A DNA stretch of 30,992 nucleotides, from positions 470,340 to 501,331 of the forward strand of contig NW_003144288.1 of assembly GCF_000003605.2 (NCBI RefSeq), in the 5' to 3' direction. The position numbers and the translations under genes were made by a program. The stretch's first letter is position 1. Each line of letters begins with the position of its first letter. The notes beneath the pieces are model-generated. The model made no database searches, had not been told where the DNA came from, and was given only the letters and a program-made list of their open reading frames with translations. This document shows, piece after piece, positions 28,440-30,992 of this stretch. This stretch comes from Saccoglossus kowalevskii (lineage: Eukaryota; Hemichordata; Enteropneusta; Harrimaniidae).

Positions 28440-28673
28440 ATGATCCGGTCTTCTAGGACCTATTTGGCATATGAAAAAGTATCTGCCATATTTTGTCAAA
28501 ACGTATGGTGAACAATACTCACAAATGCCACAAATCCATCCAGTATAAACCAAACAACAGTTGTGCTGATCATCAGACATTCACAACCTTTGCATAGCTT
28601 AGGTTGTAGTAGATGTTTCTGTGTCTCAGCAGGATTTATTCCGGGGAATGTGATCGGACATCGTAGGACACCC
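28440..28673 (-). pseudogene. Possible decayed RING finger of IAP (BIRC) type
   Basis: On the minus strand one frame gives KHLLQPKLCKGCE and the next frame gives GICEYCSPYVLTKY then ICQ. Together these recall the IAP RING order: basic lead-in, CKxC, CxxC-[SA]-P, and a final C-pair. The two parts are in different frames, the histidine and one late cysteine are missing, and stops interrupt. An acceptor-like TTGTTCAG (28674) and donor-like GTGAGT (28522) are present. Weak resemblance; it may be chance. Confidence 0.3.
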
Positions 28674-29639
28674 CTGAACAACAATCCAACTCTAAATTGA
28701 GAAAACTGTACACATTTAACTGAAAACTAAAAATCCAACACAGCAATCATGAGAGTGGTGTAGGTCCTGAATGCCCTCAGGCAATCGGTAATTTTAATAA
28801 ATTGAACCAATGTTTCATTTTTCTAAAAACAGTTCAACTTAGTAGTAGTCGATCTTCTAACTTACATCGTTAGGTTATTATACAAAACCATAGAGCTATA
28901 GTTCGATGGTATCAGGAAATAACGCTATTTGTTGCAGTACTACGAAAGTGTATCAATTACTAAAGCTTGATAACTCGGGATAATACGGGTTGACTGTTAT
29001 CTCTTAATTTAGACTTAATGAGATAGGTATATTATTGTGATATCTCGGTGATACTAAATTATATTTTTATCAGATCTCGAATCATTGGCGGTAGTTATGT
29101 TCAAGTGTTATCGATATTTAAATTTGCTTACTTCTGCAAAATTGTAATCACGAGTAAAGTCATGTACACTCATCCTATCAAAATCCATAGTCAAATAAAA
29201 AAATACAAGACCAATAACACAAAACAACTGATAAACAATAACCTGGGATTGGCATGGCATGGTAAACATGAAGTAATGCCAGATATTTCGAAAAGAGCCA
29301 GCACATCCTACTGTCATGAATTTGTTTTTGCGTATCTGTTGACCGACTTAATTAACTGATTATTAGCGAATTGCTGTGTTATGTCTGTCATCGTGTAGGC
29401 CTATTGATGTTTTGGACGGAACTTGGCTCAGTGATTTGGAACTAATTTCCAGATATCCGTCGCGATTCTGACAGTTTATATCCACAGTTATTAATGTAGT
29501 GAACGATTAATCAAAAGATATGACGTATTCAGTACTTAGTGTGATTGGCTTTATGATTGAAGGTTACGCCCTAGAGTCTTTTTACTGTTTTGTAATTGGT
29601 TAGAGTTTTGAAAATGAATAAAGAGAATTTGAGTTGGTC
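28674..29639. other. Intergenic, nothing recognised
   Basis: AT-rich sequence with no credible gene, RNA or repeat seen. Confidence 0.5.
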
Positions 29640-29770
29640 TTGGCGAATACTCCAGGACAGACGCAGCCTTGGGCAGTCGAGTCCAGTCCGAGAGAGTCCA
29701 GGGGCGAGCCTTGAGGCAGTCCAGTCTTGGGCTAGTCTTGGGTCAGCCTTGCGAGAGTCTTGGGGACTTT
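29640..29770. repeat. Degenerate CTTGGG / AGTC repeat tract
   Basis: GC-richer tract with irregular recurrence of CTTGGG, CAGCCTTG and GAGTCCAG or AGTCTTGGG. Period is not constant. It produces open frames on both strands that look like repeat translation, not genes. Confidence 0.5.
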
Positions 29771-30992
29771 TCCCCAGGGCGCTGTGTCTTATAGAGTGCT
29801 CCAAAAGATCGACTAAGACGAGAGCTGAAACGTATTTCGTTGTATGTGTCTTATTTGACTGAAAAGTTAAAGTGACTTTCCCGATCCCGTACCTCAAGGA
29901 GACGAGATATAGAGACGAGACGAGTTTCCCCCCTGACAAGTGTGGAGACCCCGAGAGAGAAGAATTTCCACCTGATACGTGAGTGGAGATCCCGGGCAGG
30001 TGTTTAACACACATTGACATCCTGTGAAGAAAAGTGAATTGGCGAAGGTGTGTCTTTCTTGTGAACCGAACTAACTGACTCGATGGCAGAGACGACTCGG
30101 AAACTGCGCTTGACGACTAACGCCTTTACCAGTATGGCACCGATGAACGACGCTGAAGAGATGAAGATTTCAGAACCCCTTATGAAGGACCAGTACCGGA
30201 TTGTACTGTATAATTAAGAATTGAGCGACATTAAAGACAAGAAGATGACAAAGAACGACCCGGACTAACGCGACGACAAGAGAAGAGACGCTTATAGACT
30301 TTGACTTTAGCTATCTTTGTATTGCTTAGAGAACCGCTCGTTGGACACTGAAACTGACACTGTGTAACTCAGGACGTTGAACTCTTTTCCACAATCCTAA
30401 CCCTATTGCTCAGTAATGTAATGTATTGCTTGCTTTTCCTATCGTTTTTACCGTTTCTTTTAGTGATGTCGAATTGTATGTTATGTAAGCGCCCAGATTT
30501 TTGTTTTGAAATGATATTTAGTGACGTTCGAGGTCCTTTATAACGATTTAAGCGCGCTTCAGTGGACAAGTATTTGCAACACAGTGTTTTGAGTTTTGTG
30601 ATGTTTTATGGTGTTTTAACGAGTTTATGAGTACGGATTATGATGGAGAAAGTAATGCCCCAACGAGTTTTTCAGAGTTTTGAGATTTGTCGATGTACAG
30701 AGATATCGACGTTTTAAGAGTTGTTTTTGTTTACGTGTTGTTCCGGAATACTTCTGACGCTTTTTGAGTTGATAGCACCTTTGTAACGTTTTTTAATGTC
30801 TTTTTGAGATGAGAGTTTGGAGCGCTTATATACGCATTGTTTGATATCGCAAGCTTTTGTTCATGATTGACAGGATTATATGTAACTTAGTAGTGTCTAT
30901 CGTTTCGCTTTTCCCCGTCTTATTTGCCAGAGGAGTAATGTTTTATATAGCGGCTTTGTCTTTGCATTCTGTTACCACGCCGTATGACTTTT
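29771..30992. other. Intergenic or leader-like region, no gene recognised
   Basis: GC content is higher up to about 30350 than in the neighbours. A 44-codon frame at 30083-30217 (plus strand) begins MAETTRKLRLTTNAF but I recognise no domain. The region could be the 5' part of an unidentified element or gene that continues past the window. Confidence 0.4.

Noticed and set aside
29571-30020. 149-codon minus-strand open frame
   Set aside because: Its body is the translation of the degenerate CTTGGG/AGTC repeat tract.

Overview
The window is animal (metazoan) genomic DNA, AT-rich, with short GT-AG introns, microsatellites, a small TTAA-flanked transposon family and one assembly gap. Coding density, intron size and repeat style suggest an invertebrate, perhaps a marine deuterostome or lophotrochozoan, but the sequence alone does not fix the species.

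One gene dominates. On the minus strand, positions 26262 down to 3386 hold a very large cadherin that I could join from signal peptide to stop codon as 43 coding exons with every splice phase agreeing. Only part of exon 12 is lost, in the N gap at 19971-20358. The product is about 3,450 residues: signal peptide, a short Thr/Ser-rich stretch, about 30 extracellular cadherin (EC) repeats with no EGF or laminin-G domains seen, one membrane helix (exon 37) and a cytoplasmic tail of about 170 residues. The tail has no catenin-binding region I can recognise. It carries an SH3-type PxxPxR motif and a dense series of tyrosine motifs (YLVM twice, YLDL twice, YSDM, YLQP, YMNT, YNEV) like docking sites in receptor tails. 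I do not recognise the gene as a named family member, so no symbol is given.

The gene is built from duplicated blocks. A three-exon unit (about 740, 66 and 150 nt; phases 0-1, 1-1, 1-0) encodes three EC repeats and recurs five times, and a larger block (exons 3-8) is repeated as exons 18-23. Six EC-EC junctions have lost the calcium-binding DxNDN linker, in some cases at matching places in the two blocks.

Layout. 1-438: nothing recognised. 439-993: LTR-like or promoter-like element with four evenly spaced CCAAT boxes and a late AATAAA. 994-3385: 3' flank of the gene with a diverged tandem duplication. 3386-26272: cadherin gene; its introns contain two copies of a roughly 160-bp MITE, several microsatellites and an inverted repeat beside the gap. 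26468-26546: possible 5' UTR exon and promoter with CRE and CCAAT motifs. 26547-30992: no intact gene recognised; a possible decayed IAP-type RING finger near 28.5 kb and a CTTGGG/AGTC-rich repeat near 29.7 kb.
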